This document shows positions 53,049-61,599 of a stretch of DNA of 64,000 nucleotides, piece after piece (the first letter of the stretch is position 1; every line of letters starts with the position of its first letter). The stretch spans positions 62,001-126,000 of the forward strand of contig NZ_JAKKFH010000006.1 in the NCBI RefSeq assembly GCF_022230925.1, given 5' to 3'. A model generated the notes under the pieces. It was not told where the DNA came from, ran no database searches, and saw only the letters and a list, made by a program, of their open reading frames with translations. A program made the position numbers and the translations under genes. This DNA is from Micromonospora alfalfae. GTDB taxonomy: Bacteria; Actinomycetota; Actinomycetes; Mycobacteriales; Micromonosporaceae.

Positions 53049-56000
53049 TCAGCGGAAGTCACGGGATGCCGGACTCACCGGTGGCTCGATGGCGTCCAGC
53101 CGGTCGGCGATCAGGTTGGTCACTCCCTCGTTTCGCTGCAACCGCCCCCGGACCACCAGCGCGGCGCTGGTCCGCGCCACCCGCCGGTAGCGCTGCCACA
53201 GCCCCGGCGAACAGGTGACGTTGAGCATCCCCGTCTCGTCCTCCAGGTTGAGGAAGGTGACCCCGCCCGCCGTCGCCGGGCGTTGCCGGTGGGTGACGAT
53301 GCCACCGACCCGGATCCGCTGCCCCGGCTCCACCCTGCCGAGCCGGGCGATCGGCACCGCGCCGAGCACGTCGAGCTGACCCCTGATGAACCGGGCGGGA
53401 TGGCTCTCCGGCGACAGCCCGGTGGCCCACACGTCGGCGACCAGCCGATCCACCGCCTCCATCCCGGGCAGCGTGGGTGCCGCCGCGCCGGTCACAGTGC
53501 CGGGCAGCCGACCCGGTCGGTCCTGGGCCGCCGCGCCGGCGGCCCACAGCGCCTGCCGCCGGGTCAGCCCGAAACAGGCGAAGGCGTCCGCAGTGGCCAA
53601 CGCCTCCAGCTGCGCGGCGGTGAGACCGACCCGCCGGGCCACATCCGGCATGTCCCGGTACGGCCCGCCGACGGCCCGTTCGGCCTCGATCCGTTCGGCC
53701 ACGTCGACGCCGAGGGTCCGCACACTGGACAGGCCGAGCCGGACGGCGGGGCCGCCCAGCCCCCACGCGTGCGGCGGCTCCCCCGGCCCGCTGCCCCACC
53801 GGGTCTCCGGGGTGGACTCCAGCACCGCCAGGGCCCCGCTGGCGTTGATGTCCGGACGACGGACCTCCACCCCGTGCCGGCGGGCGTCGTCGACCAGGGT
53901 CTGCGGCGAGTAGAAACCCATCGGCTGGGCGTTGAGCAGCGCGGCCAGGAACGGCGCGGGGTGGTAACGCTTGAGCCAGGAACTGGCGTAGACCAGGTAG
54001 GCGAAGCTCATCGCGTGGCTCTCCGGGAAGCCGTAGCTGGCGAACGCGGTGAGCTTGCGGTAGACGTCGTCGGCCAGCTCACCGGTGATGCCCCGCTCGG
54101 CCATCCCGGCATAGAGCCGGTCGGCGATCCGGGTCATCCGCTCGACCGACCGTTTCGCGCCCATCGCCCGGCGCAACTGGTCGGCCTCGGCCGCGTCGAA
54201 GCCGGCCAGGTCGATGGCGAGCTGCATCAGCTGCTCCTGGAACAACGGCACACCAAGGGTCTTCTCCAGGGCGTTGCGCATCAGCGGGTGCGCGAAGGTC
54301 ACCGGCTCCTGACCGTTCTTGCGGCGGATGAACGGGTGCACCGAACCGCCCTGGATCGGACCGGGGCGGATCAGCGCCACCTCGACCACCAGGTCGTAGA
54401 ACTCGCGGGGCTTGAGTCGGGGCAGGGTGGCCATCTGGGCCCGGCTCTCCACCTGGAACACCCCGACCGAGTCGGCCCGGCAGAGCATGTCGTAGACCTC
54501 CGGGTCGTCCAGGGTCATGTCACCCAGGTCGAGCCGGGACCCGATCATGTCGTAGCCGTAGTGCAGGGCGGAGAGCATGCCCAGGCCGAGCAGGTCGAAC
54601 TTGACCAGGCCCACAGCGGCGCAGTCGTCCTTGTCCCATTGCAGGACGCTGCGCCCGGGCATCCGCCCCCACTCCACCGGGCAGACCTCGATCACCGGCC
54701 GGTCGCAGATCACCATGCCGCCGGAGTGGATGCCCAGGTGCCGTGGGAACGTCTGCAACTCGTTCGCGTACTCCACCACCTGCTCGGGGATGTTCTCGAC
54801 ATCGACAGTGGCGACCGAGCCCCACCTGTCGATCTGCTTGCTCCAGGCGTCCTGCTGCCCCGGCGAGTAGCCGAACGCCTTGGCCACGTCCCGCACTGCC
54901 GACCGGGGCCGGTAGGAGATGACGTTGGCGACCTGGGCGGCGTGCTCCCGGCCGTAACGGGTGTAGACGTGCTGGATCACCTCCTCCCGGCGGTCGGACT
55001 CGATGTCCACGTCGATGTCGGGTGGGCCGTCCCGTTCCGGGGCGAGGAACCGCTCGAAGAGCAGTTGGTGCCGGACCGCGTCCACATTGGTGATCCGCAA
55101 CGCGTAGCAGACCGCCGAGTTGGCCGCCGAACCCCGACCCTGGCAGTAGATGTCCTGGTCACGGCAGAACGTGACGATGTCGTAGACCACCAGGAAGTAG
55201 CCGGGGAACCCCAGTTCCTCGATCATGTTCAGTTCGTGGTCGAGTTGCGCGTACGCCGTCGGGTGCGCCTGCGGCGGCCCGTAGCGCTCGTGCGCCCCGT
55301 CAGCTGTCAGCTTCCGCAGCCAACTCATCTCGGTGTGCCCCGGCGGCACCGGGTACGCCGGTAGCTGCGGCGCGACGAGCTGAAGGTCGAAGGCCAACTC
55401 GGCGCCGAACTCGGCGGCCCGCGCCACCGCACCCGGGTACGCGGCGAACCGGGCCGCCATCTCCGCGCCGCTGCGCAGGTGGGCGGTGGCCGCCGCGGGC
55501 AACCAGCCGTCGATCTCGTCCAGGCTGCGTCGGGCCCGGACCGCGGCGACGGTGGTGGCCAGCCGACGCCGGCCAGGGCTGGCGTAGTGCACGTTGTTGC
55601 TGGCCACCGTCGGCAACCCGGCTGCGGCGGCCAGCTCGGCGAGCGCGTCGTTACGGTCGGCGTCGATGGGGTGGCCGTGGTCGGTCAGCTCCACTGCCAC
55701 CGTCTCCGCGCCGAAGAGCGCTGTCAGCCGGTCCAACTCGCGGGCCGCCGCGTCCACCCCGTCGGTGAGCAGCGCCCCCGGCACGTGCCCCTTGCGGCAG
55801 CCGGTCAGCACCAGCACATGGTCACGCAGCTCGGCGGCGACCTCCTCCAGGTCCCCGTAATCCGGGCGGCCCTTCTCCCCGCCGCGTAGCTGGGCGCGGG
55901 CGATGGTGGTGGCCAGCCGGGCGTACCCCTCGTGGCCGTGCGCGAGCACCAGCAGGTGCGCGCCGTGCGGGTCAGGCTCGCCGTTCTGCGGGCCGGGCAG

Positions 56001-56432
56001 GCCGAGGGACAGCTCCGCGCCGAAGATGGTCGGCAGGCCCAGCGTCCGAGCCGCCTCGGCGAAGCGGACCACCCCGTAGAAGCCGTCGTGGTCGGTGACG
56101 GCGAGCGCGGTGAGCCCCAGCCGGGCCGCTTCCTCGGCCAGCTCCTCCGGGTGGCTGGCGCCGTCGAGGAAGCTGAAGTTCGTGTGCGCGTGCAGCTCCG
56201 CGTAGGGCACCACGCCGTCGGGGCGGGTCAGCTCCGGTGGCTCGTACTGCTGGCGCTTACGGCTCCAGGCCGGGGAGTCACCGCCGTCGGCGTCCACGGC
56301 GAGCGGGTCCACCACGTGCAGGTGCCGCTCCTCACGCGACCGACCGCCGCCCGACCGGCCGCCGCCGCTGGCCCGCCCGGAGAGCACCCGCTCCAGCTCC
56401 GACCAGGGCATCTTCGGGTTGTGAAAGCTCAT
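53049..56432 (-). CDS. dnaE2: Error-prone DNA polymerase III alpha DnaE2 (ImuC)
   Basis: 1127 residues, the usual DnaE2 length. PHP domain (YAELHAHTNFSFLDGASHPEELA, ALAVTDHDGFYGVVRF), catalytic palm with PDIDVDIESDRREEVIQ near residue 470, finger and HhH regions, and an OB fold at the C-terminus (RIRVGGIVTHRQRP). DnaE2 works with ImuA' and ImuB in damage-induced mutagenesis in mycobacteria. It follows imuB after 48 nt. The extreme N-terminus has a Gly/Arg/Ser-rich insert. Confidence 0.97.
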   Translation of the reverse strand: MSFHNPKMPWSELERVLSGRASGGGRSGGGRSREERHLHVVDPLAVDADGGDSPAWSRKRQQYEPPELTRPDGVVPYAELHAHTNFSFLDGASHPEELAEEAARLGLTALAVTDHDGFYGVVRFAEAARTLGLPTIFGAELSLGLPGPQNGEPDPHGAHLLVLAHGHEGYARLATTIARAQLRGGEKGRPDYGDLEEVAAELRDHVLVLTGCRKGHVPGALLTDGVDAAARELDRLTALFGAETVAVELTDHGHPIDADRNDALAELAAAAGLPTVASNNVHYASPGRRRLATTVAAVRARRSLDEIDGWLPAAATAHLRSGAEMAARFAAYPGAVARAAEFGAELAFDLQLVAPQLPAYPVPPGHTEMSWLRKLTADGAHERYGPPQAHPTAYAQLDHELNMIEELGFPGYFLVVYDIVTFCRDQDIYCQGRGSAANSAVCYALRITNVDAVRHQLLFERFLAPERDGPPDIDVDIESDRREEVIQHVYTRYGREHAAQVANVISYRPRSAVRDVAKAFGYSPGQQDAWSKQIDRWGSVATVDVENIPEQVVEYANELQTFPRHLGIHSGGMVICDRPVIEVCPVEWGRMPGRSVLQWDKDDCAAVGLVKFDLLGLGMLSALHYGYDMIGSRLDLGDMTLDDPEVYDMLCRADSVGVFQVESRAQMATLPRLKPREFYDLVVEVALIRPGPIQGGSVHPFIRRKNGQEPVTFAHPLMRNALEKTLGVPLFQEQLMQLAIDLAGFDAAEADQLRRAMGAKRSVERMTRIADRLYAGMAERGITGELADDVYRKLTAFASYGFPESHAMSFAYLVYASSWLKRYHPAPFLAALLNAQPMGFYSPQTLVDDARRHGVEVRRPDINASGALAVLESTPETRWGSGPGEPPHAWGLGGPAVRLGLSSVRTLGVDVAERIEAERAVGGPYRDMPDVARRVGLTAAQLEALATADAFACFGLTRRQALWAAGAAAQDRPGRLPGTVTGAAAPTLPGMEAVDRLVADVWATGLSPESHPARFIRGQLDVLGAVPIARLGRVEPGQRIRVGGIVTHRQRPATAGGVTFLNLEDETGMLNVTCSPGLWQRYRRVARTSAALVVRGRLQRNEGVTNLIADRLDAIEPPVSPASRDFR

Positions 56433-56480
56433 CGAGCCGCCCTCGTCGGGGCATCCGCCGCAAACCTGGGGAGCACCGGC

Positions 56481-58094
56481 TCAGTCATAGATCGCCTCCA
56501 CCAACCACTGCCCGGCCTCGACGGCCAGCAGCAGGGCGGCACCGTCGGCCAGGCTGACCTGGAACCGGGCCCGTCGACGGGCCTCGACCGGCGCCCACCA
56601 CCGCTCGTCCACGGGCCACGGGCCGGCCCAGCCCACGATCTCCGCCGGCTGGCCGGTGCCGACCACCAGCCGAGCCGGTGGGGCGCTCACCGCCAACCGC
56701 GCGCTGATCACCACCGGCTCGCCGGCGGCGTCGTGCACCGTCGCCGCGAGCGGGTTGGGCAGCACCACCGCCGGCGCGGGCGCCGGCAGCCGGCCTGGCC
56801 ACGGCGGAGCCCCGCCTCCACCCCGGCCGGTGCCCGGGTCGGCGCCGGCATCGGCCGGCGGGCCAGGGCGGGCGGGGACGCGTTCGTCGCCCCACGGCAC
56901 CAGTCGCACCTGGTCGGCCGGGGAGCGCCCACCACCGAGCACCGCGGTGACCACCGCTTCCGGGCCGAGGATGCCCTGCACCCGGCTCAACGCCCGGTGC
57001 GCGCGTTCCCGCTCCTCGCCGGTCTCCCCCCAGAGGCCGGCCTGCAGACCGGCCTGGGCGATCACCCCGTCCGGTATCAGTCGCAGCCGGATGATGCCGG
57101 CCGTCGGTCGGGCCGGCCGGGCACCGGCGCGGCCGTTGCTGCCGGAGAGCCACCCGTCGAGCTGCCAGCGCACCCGGTCGGCGATGGCCGAGGCGGTGAG
57201 CAGGCCATCGTGCCGCCATACCCGGTGCAGCTCCTGCCCGTGCTCGGTGACCGCCTCGATGCCGAGCCGGGTGCAGGCCAGCCCGTGCCCGGCCAGCCGT
57301 TCGTGCAACCGCTCGGCCAGCGCCCGGGCCACGAACGCCGCCGCGTCGACCCTGTCGATCGGCTCGTCGTGCTCGGCGGTCACCGTCAGGTCGGCCGGCG
57401 GCTGCCGGACGGCGAGTGGGCGGTGGTCCCGCCCGGCGGCCAGCCGGTGGGCCAGCGCACCGTCGAACCCGAACCGGGCCAGCACGTCGCCGGCCGGCAG
57501 GGCGGCGAAGTCGCCGAGGGTGCGTACGCCCAGCCGACGCAGCAGGTCGGCCAGCGCCGACCGGCCGAGCGCCTCGACCGGCAACCCGGCCAGGAACTCT
57601 GGTGTCCCACCCGGTGCCACCACCCGGCCGGCGCGAGCGGCCAACCCGGCCGCGAACACCCCGTCGGCGATGCCGACCTGGCTCTCCACCAGGCACGACT
57701 GCGCCACGTGCTCGATGATCCGCTCAGCGGCCGCCTCCTCACCGCCGAGGTAGCGGCCCGGCCCCCGGGCGGCCACCGCGCAGGCCCCCGGACGGACCAC
57801 CTCGACGCCGGCGACCAACTCCTCCACCGCGGCGACCACCGGCTCGAACGCCCGGGCGTCCCGACCGGGGTCGTACTCCACGACGGTGAGCTGCGGGCAG
57901 CGCCCCTGCGCCTCCCGCTTGCGCAGCCCTCGACGCACCCCCTCGGCGCGGGCCCGCTCGGAGCAGGCGACCACCCGATTGGCGTGCAGCACGGCGACCG
58001 GGCCGGTCGCCGGCACCCCGTCGACGATCTCGGCGGCGAGCACCGGCCAGTCCGGGCACCACAGCAGCAGCGTGCGTGCCGGCGCGCCGGTCAT
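56481..58094 (-). CDS. imuB: Inactive Y-family polymerase-like protein ImuB
   Basis: 537 residues. It has the Y-family fold but lacks catalytic carboxylates: where Pol IV has HVDMDAFF this has LLLWCPDWPVLAAE, and the SLDEAFLD site reads CLVESQVGIADG. ImuB is the known adaptor that holds DnaE2 and the sliding clamp. HhH region LLRRLGVRTLGDFAALPAGDVLARFG, little finger, then a Pro/Gly-rich linker and a C-terminal domain (WWAPVEARRRARFQVSLADGAALLL). Overlaps imuA' by 4 nt. Confidence 0.94.
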   Translation of the reverse strand: MTGAPARTLLLWCPDWPVLAAEIVDGVPATGPVAVLHANRVVACSERARAEGVRRGLRKREAQGRCPQLTVVEYDPGRDARAFEPVVAAVEELVAGVEVVRPGACAVAARGPGRYLGGEEAAAERIIEHVAQSCLVESQVGIADGVFAAGLAARAGRVVAPGGTPEFLAGLPVEALGRSALADLLRRLGVRTLGDFAALPAGDVLARFGFDGALAHRLAAGRDHRPLAVRQPPADLTVTAEHDEPIDRVDAAAFVARALAERLHERLAGHGLACTRLGIEAVTEHGQELHRVWRHDGLLTASAIADRVRWQLDGWLSGSNGRAGARPARPTAGIIRLRLIPDGVIAQAGLQAGLWGETGEERERAHRALSRVQGILGPEAVVTAVLGGGRSPADQVRLVPWGDERVPARPGPPADAGADPGTGRGGGGAPPWPGRLPAPAPAVVLPNPLAATVHDAAGEPVVISARLAVSAPPARLVVGTGQPAEIVGWAGPWPVDERWWAPVEARRRARFQVSLADGAALLLAVEAGQWLVEAIYD

Positions 58095-58816
58095 CCCCGA
58101 CCGACCAGCGCGAGTGGCGCGGCCGATCGGCCCACGGGCGACGGCAGCGTACGAGGGATCACCCGGGTCAGCTCGTCACCGGGGAGCCAGACCTTGATCT
58201 CCTTGGGCCGGGCGGCTGCCCCGCGCCCGCGCGCCGAGACGGTGATCTCCCGGCGGCGCAACCGCCCCCGGCCCAGCCCGAGCCCCTCCCAGACTCCCCG
58301 GACCACCTGCAGCGTCACATCCGCGCCGTCCCACCGGCCGTACGGGACGAGCACGCTGCCGCGCTGCCGGGCCCGGGCCGCCAACCGGGTGGCGACCGAG
58401 GCGGAGACCGAGGCCGGCACTGTGGTGACCACGACGTCCACCCCGTCGATCAGCGCGGCGACCACTGTGGCCCACTCGGGGCCGGGGTTCGGCACCAGGG
58501 CCAGCCGGTCCAGGGCGATGCCCAACTCAGCCGCCGCGCCCGCGCCGAACGTCGGCACCCCGACCACGGCGCACCACGAGCCGGCCCGGGACGCCTCGGC
58601 GAGCAGGGCCAGCATCAGCGAGGTGCCACCGCTGCGGCGGGGCTGGCCGGCGGCGACCGCGATGGTGCTGCCCCGGCGCAGACCCCGGTTGGGCAGCAGA
58701 CCGGTCAGCTCGGGCACCACCGGCAGCACTCGGTGGCCACCGACCGGGTCGGGCGCGCTCGCCGGGCGCACCAGATCGGCCAGCGCGGCGGAACCGACCA
58801 CCATGCGGCCCGCCAT
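58091..58816 (-). CDS. imuA': ImuA'-type RecA-fold protein
   Basis: 241 residues from ATG MAGRMVVGSAALADL with GGGGGAG 8 nt upstream. RecA-like core beginning LLPNRGLRRGSTIAVAAGQPRRSGGTSLMLALLAEA, where the P-loop is degraded (AAGQPRRSGGTS rather than GxxxxGKT), and VVVTTVPASVSASVATRLAARARQRGSVLVPYG. ImuA' acts with ImuB and DnaE2 and can bind RecA. A 20-bp inverted repeat separates it from the HEPN gene upstream. Confidence 0.85.
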   Translation of the reverse strand: MAGRMVVGSAALADLVRPASAPDPVGGHRVLPVVPELTGLLPNRGLRRGSTIAVAAGQPRRSGGTSLMLALLAEASRAGSWCAVVGVPTFGAGAAAELGIALDRLALVPNPGPEWATVVAALIDGVDVVVTTVPASVSASVATRLAARARQRGSVLVPYGRWDGADVTLQVVRGVWEGLGLGRGRLRRREITVSARGRGAAARPKEIKVWLPGDELTRVIPRTLPSPVGRSAAPLALVGRG

Positions 58817-58862
58817 TGGACCAACTCCCCCGTCGTTGCTGTGGATCAGATCAGGACCGGCA

Positions 58863-58915
58863 CGCCGTGCCACCGGCCGCCCGGCTCCCCCCGCAGGGCG
58901 GCCGGTGGCACGGCG
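58863..58915 (-). terminator. Perfect 20-bp inverted repeat between HEPN gene and imuA'
   Basis: Arms 58863-58882 and 58896-58915 are fully complementary with a 13-nt loop. The hairpin starts 3 nt after the HEPN stop codon and has no U-run. It could end part of the transcripts or protect the upstream mRNA, lowering imuA'-imuB-dnaE2 relative to the HEPN protein. Confidence 0.7.
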
Positions 58916-58918
58916 GGA

Positions 58919-59368
58919 TCAGGCGGCGAGGCCGTCCAGGGCCGGTTGGTGGGCCACGCCGAGCGCGGTTTCCACCACCGTGACGAACTGTTCGGCAGCG
59001 CGGAGCAGATCGTCGGCCTCCCGGGCGCTGACCACCCGGGGGATGCCGGCCTCGGCGGCGGCACGCTTGCTGGCCCCCGCGGCGAAGAACCGGGACCACT
59101 CGTCGAGCTCGGGAGCGACGGCGCAGAGGAGGACCCAGACGCTGGTGATCCGGTTGCGTCGACTCGGCGCGGGTCGGGCCCGGGCGGCGAGCAGAGCCGC
59201 CGCCGCGCGCAGGGCGGCCAGGTGGGCAGCTGCGTAGCGCAGGCCGTCAGGTCGGGTCTGGCCGGCCTCGACCAGCCCACGGCGGGCCAACGTGAGGAGT
59301 TGGGCGGGGGTGCGGTGCGGCAGCACGTGCGCCGGCACCGTCGGTGCCTGAGCCGGGTTGGTCGGCAT
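58919..59368 (-). CDS. SAV_6107-type HEPN domain protein
   Basis: 149 residues from ATG MPTNPAQAPTVPAHVLP, with GGAGGAGA 6 nt upstream. All-helical protein: LTLARRGLVEAGQTRPDGLRYAAAHLAALRAAAALLAAR, then VWVLLCAVAPELDEWSRFFAAGASKRAAAEAG and DDLLRAAEQFVTVVETALGVAH. This matches the SAV_6107 HEPN family of actinobacteria. An R-x4-H pattern (Arg44-His49) is present but lies in an early helix, so RNase action is uncertain. It is the first gene after the LexA-type boxes, on the strand of the mutasome genes. Confidence 0.85.
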   Translation of the reverse strand: MPTNPAQAPTVPAHVLPHRTPAQLLTLARRGLVEAGQTRPDGLRYAAAHLAALRAAAALLAARARPAPSRRNRITSVWVLLCAVAPELDEWSRFFAAGASKRAAAEAGIPRVVSAREADDLLRAAEQFVTVVETALGVAHQPALDGLAA

Positions 59369-59470
59369 GGATGTCTCTCCTCCACGTGGCCGAGACGTCA
59401 CTGCGGTGGCTGATGCCACCGACGAGACGCCGAGGTCGGGGTGGTGCGGAGGAAGACGCACCGGGTGTGG

Positions 59471-59511
59471 CCGGCCGGGTGTGGATGCTTCCCCACACCA
59501 CACCCGGCCGG
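59471..59511 (-). promoter_or_regulatory. Leader hairpin 1 (12-bp arms)
   Basis: CCGGCCGGGTGT (59471-59482) and ACACCCGGCCGG (59500-59511) are perfect. The loop itself contains a shifted GTGG/CCAC repeat that permits an alternative register. Confidence 0.65.
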
Positions 59512-59524
59512 CGGACCGGCGGGT

Positions 59525-59565
59525 GCGTCGCCCGCCGCCCGGGGGTCGTGGGCGGTGGGCGACGC
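59525..59565 (-). promoter_or_regulatory. Leader hairpin 2 (15-bp arms, one mismatch)
   Basis: GCGTCGCCCGCCGCC (59525-59539) pairs with 59551-59565 with a single mismatch and an 11-nt loop. Confidence 0.65.
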
Positions 59566-59608
59566 TCCTGCCTGTTGGGACCAGGCTCGCGACTGCCCGG
59601 AAACCCAG

Positions 59609-59629
59609 GTGCGGCCCGCGGAGCCGCAC
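59609..59629 (-). promoter_or_regulatory. Leader hairpin 3 (7-bp arms)
   Basis: GTGCGGC and GCCGCAC enclose a 7-nt loop, between the LexA-type boxes and hairpin 2. Confidence 0.5.
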
Positions 59630-59670
59630 CGCCCGGAGGTGGCGCCGCGAAACGCCGCGCTCCGGCTGGT

Positions 59671-59686
59671 TGGAACGGGCGTTCGA
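59671..59686. promoter_or_regulatory. LexA-type box 1
   Basis: TGGAACGGGCGTTCGA differs by one base from the actinobacterial SOS consensus TCGAAC-N4-GTTCGA. Confidence 0.7.
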
Positions 59687-59691
59687 GGCAA

Positions 59692-59707
59692 TCGAACACT
59701 CGTTCTA
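59692..59707. promoter_or_regulatory. LexA-type box 2
   Basis: TCGAACACTCGTTCTA differs by one base from TCGAAC-N4-GTTCGA and is 21 bp from box 1, i.e. two helical turns. The pair lies upstream of the HEPN-imuA'-imuB-dnaE2 genes, whose relatives in mycobacteria are SOS-induced. Confidence 0.75.
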
Positions 59708-59813
59708 ACTGCTGCTGACAGTACACCTCCCCTCCGACGAAAATGCAACGTGTGACGCGCCGAGCGTGCCGGCCGACTGAACCGGCCACCAACGGACCGG
59801 GAAGAATGGCGGG

Positions 59814-60302
59814 ATGCAGCCACACCCGAACGTACGGGCGGTGCAGGACGCGCTCACCGCCGCCGGCACGCTCGACGGCGCCGGTGAGCCCAGCATGGTC
59901 CGTCTGCTGCCCGACGCGGTACACACCGCCGCGGCGGCCGCCGAGGCGCTCGACGTCGAGGTCGGCCAGATCGCCAACTCACTGATCTTCGACGCGGACG
60001 ACACGCCGTTGCTCGTCCTCACCTCCGGCGCACACCGGGTCGACACCGCCGGTCTGGCGGCATCGATCGGCGTCACCCGACTGCGCCGGGCCACCCCGGA
60101 GTTCGTCCGGGCCCACACCGGGCAGCCGATCGGCGGGGTCGCCCCACTCGGGCACCCGCACCCGCTGCGCACCCTGGTGGACACGGCGCTGGCGACGTAC
60201 CCGGAGATCTGGGCCGCGGGTGGCGTACCCCAGGCGGTCTTCCCGACCACCTACACCGAGCTGTTGCGGGTCACCGCCGGCACCCCGGCCGAGGTGGCGT
60301 GA
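59814..60302 (+). CDS. YbaK/EbsC-family aminoacyl-tRNA deacylase
   Basis: 162 residues. YbaK/ProX-like editing domain: VRLLPDAVHTAAAAAEALDVEVGQIANSLIFDADDTPLLVLTSG, LRRATPEFVRAHTGQPIGGVAPLGHP and VDTALATYPEIWAAGGVPQAVFPTTYTEL. Such free-standing domains hydrolyse mischarged Cys- or Ala-tRNA-Pro. Start ATG with GGGAAG upstream. It overlaps the CrtA-like gene by 4 nt and seems to head the carotenoid operon, without an evident functional link. Confidence 0.9.
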   Translation: MQPHPNVRAVQDALTAAGTLDGAGEPSMVRLLPDAVHTAAAAAEALDVEVGQIANSLIFDADDTPLLVLTSGAHRVDTAGLAASIGVTRLRRATPEFVRAHTGQPIGGVAPLGHPHPLRTLVDTALATYPEIWAAGGVPQAVFPTTYTELLRVTAGTPAEVA

Positions 60303-61051
60303 GCGAGCGAAGCAGCAGTGCCGCTCCGGAACTGGTCACGCTGCACGTGTGGCGGACCTCCCGTGGCACGCTGCCCCGGGCGCTGACCCGGATGGCGATG
60401 GACCCCCGCCGGTTGCGGGCCCTCCCCGGCGTCCGGTTCGGCAAACTGCTGGGCACCGGAACCGGCACCGACTTCGGGCCACGGGACGCCGACCTGACCC
60501 GGTGGGCGGCGCTGACCGTCTGGGACTCTCCCGCCGCGGCGGCCGGCTTCGACGACTCGCCGGTCGGACGGGCCTGGGCGCGCATCGCCCACGCCCAGGC
60601 GCGAATCGACCTAAGCCCGTTGACCAGCCGGGGCGAGTGGTCCGGCCAGCAACCGTTCGGCGACCCGTCGGGCGGCCGGGTCACCGGCCCGGTGCTGGCA
60701 CTGACCCGGGCCCGGCTGCGGGCCCGCCGGGCGGCCACCTTCTGGCGGGCGATCCCGCCGGTGGCCGCCGCCCTGCGCGACGCGCCCGGCCTGCTGGCCC
60801 GGTTCGGGGTCGGAGAGGCCCCGCTGGGTTGGCAGGGCACGGTGAGCGTGTGGCGCGACCCGACGGACCTGGTGGCGTTCGCGTACCGTCACCCGGAGCA
60901 TCGGGCGGCGATCATGCGAACCCCCACCGCGGGCTGGTACGCCGAGGAGCTGTTCGCCCGGTTCGAGGTACGCGACGTGGTCGGCGACCGGTCGGTGCTC
61001 GGGTGGGTCGCCGACGGCGGCCCGGAAACGGTGAAGGGTGGACGGGCATGA
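60299..61051 (+). CDS. CrtA-like (spheroidene monooxygenase family) protein
   Basis: 250 residues from the GTG overlapping the YbaK stop. Sequence marks of the family: LVTLHVWRTSRGTLPRALTRMAMDPRRLRALPGVRFGKLLGTGTG, RWAALTVWDSPAAAAGFDDSPVG, and GWQGTVSVWRDPTDLVAFAYRHPEHRAAIMRTPTAGWYAEELFARFEV. CrtA enzymes add a keto group to acyclic carotenoids. In actinobacteria relatives occur beside carotenoid genes as here, which supports but does not prove a carotenoid substrate. Confidence 0.8.
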   Translation: MSERSSSAAPELVTLHVWRTSRGTLPRALTRMAMDPRRLRALPGVRFGKLLGTGTGTDFGPRDADLTRWAALTVWDSPAAAAGFDDSPVGRAWARIAHAQARIDLSPLTSRGEWSGQQPFGDPSGGRVTGPVLALTRARLRARRAATFWRAIPPVAAALRDAPGLLARFGVGEAPLGWQGTVSVWRDPTDLVAFAYRHPEHRAAIMRTPTAGWYAEELFARFEVRDVVGDRSVLGWVADGGPETVKGGRA

Positions 61052-61599
61052 GGTTGGTGCGCTGGACGCCGGACGATCTCGTCCGGCGGCTGGACGACGT
61101 GGTGGCCGTCTACGGCGAGGCGATGGGATACCGCACCGATCTGCTGGAAGCCCGGCGCGGTTACATCGCCACCCACGTCCGCCGGCCGGGTTTCCGGGCG
61201 GTCGCCAGCCTGACCAGCGAGGGTCACCTCGCCGGCTTCGGCTACGGCTACCTGGGCGCTTCCGGCCAGTGGTGGCACGACCAGGTGCACCGCGCACTGG
61301 ACGCCCCGACCCGCACGCGCTGGCTCACCCACTGCTTCGAGGTGGTCGAGTTGCACGTCCGGCCACCGGCGCAGGGGCACGGCCTGGGCACCGGTCAGCT
61401 ACGCGCGCTGCTCGGCATGGCGGAGGGCGACACCGTGCTGCTGTCCACCCCGGAGGCCGACGAGCAGACCTCGCGAGCCTGGCGGTTGTACCGACGGTTC
61501 GGCTTCGTCGACGTGCTGCGCGACTTCCACTTCCCCGGCGACGAGCGACCGTTCGGCGTACTCGGTCGGGATCTGCCGCTCGAGCCACCGGCGTCATGA
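61048..61599 (+). CDS. GNAT-family N-acetyltransferase
   Basis: 183 residues, overlapping the genes on both sides by 4 nt. The acetyl-CoA-binding motif is in VVELHVRPPAQGHGLGTGQLRALL, followed by LLSTPEADEQTSRAWRLYRRFGFVDVLRDFHFPGD. N-terminal RLVRWTPDDLVRRLDDVVAVYGEAMGY. The acceptor is unknown; its embedding in the carotenoid operon is notable because no acetylated carotenoid step is obvious. Confidence 0.88.
   Translation: MRLVRWTPDDLVRRLDDVVAVYGEAMGYRTDLLEARRGYIATHVRRPGFRAVASLTSEGHLAGFGYGYLGASGQWWHDQVHRALDAPTRTRWLTHCFEVVELHVRPPAQGHGLGTGQLRALLGMAEGDTVLLSTPEADEQTSRAWRLYRRFGFVDVLRDFHFPGDERPFGVLGRDLPLEPPAS

Larger units (their letters stand above)
59369..59813. other. Structured leader and SOS region, no gene
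   Basis: 445 nt between the HEPN gene and the YbaK gene. It holds two LexA-type boxes, three strong hairpins and the ribosome sites of both divergent genes. Open frames crossing it lack credible starts or protein-like composition. Confidence 0.75.

Noticed and set aside
52161-55364. 1067-residue open frame on the plus strand
   Set aside because: Antisense to the methyltransferase and dnaE2 genes; no recognisable domain.
55932-59237. 1101-residue open frame on the plus strand
   Set aside because: Antisense to dnaE2, imuB and imuA', all of which have clear motifs; the translation is low-complexity Pro/Arg/Ala.
59705-60250. 181-residue minus-strand frame upstream of the HEPN gene
   Set aside because: Antisense to the YbaK-family gene and ends inside a LexA-type box; no family features.
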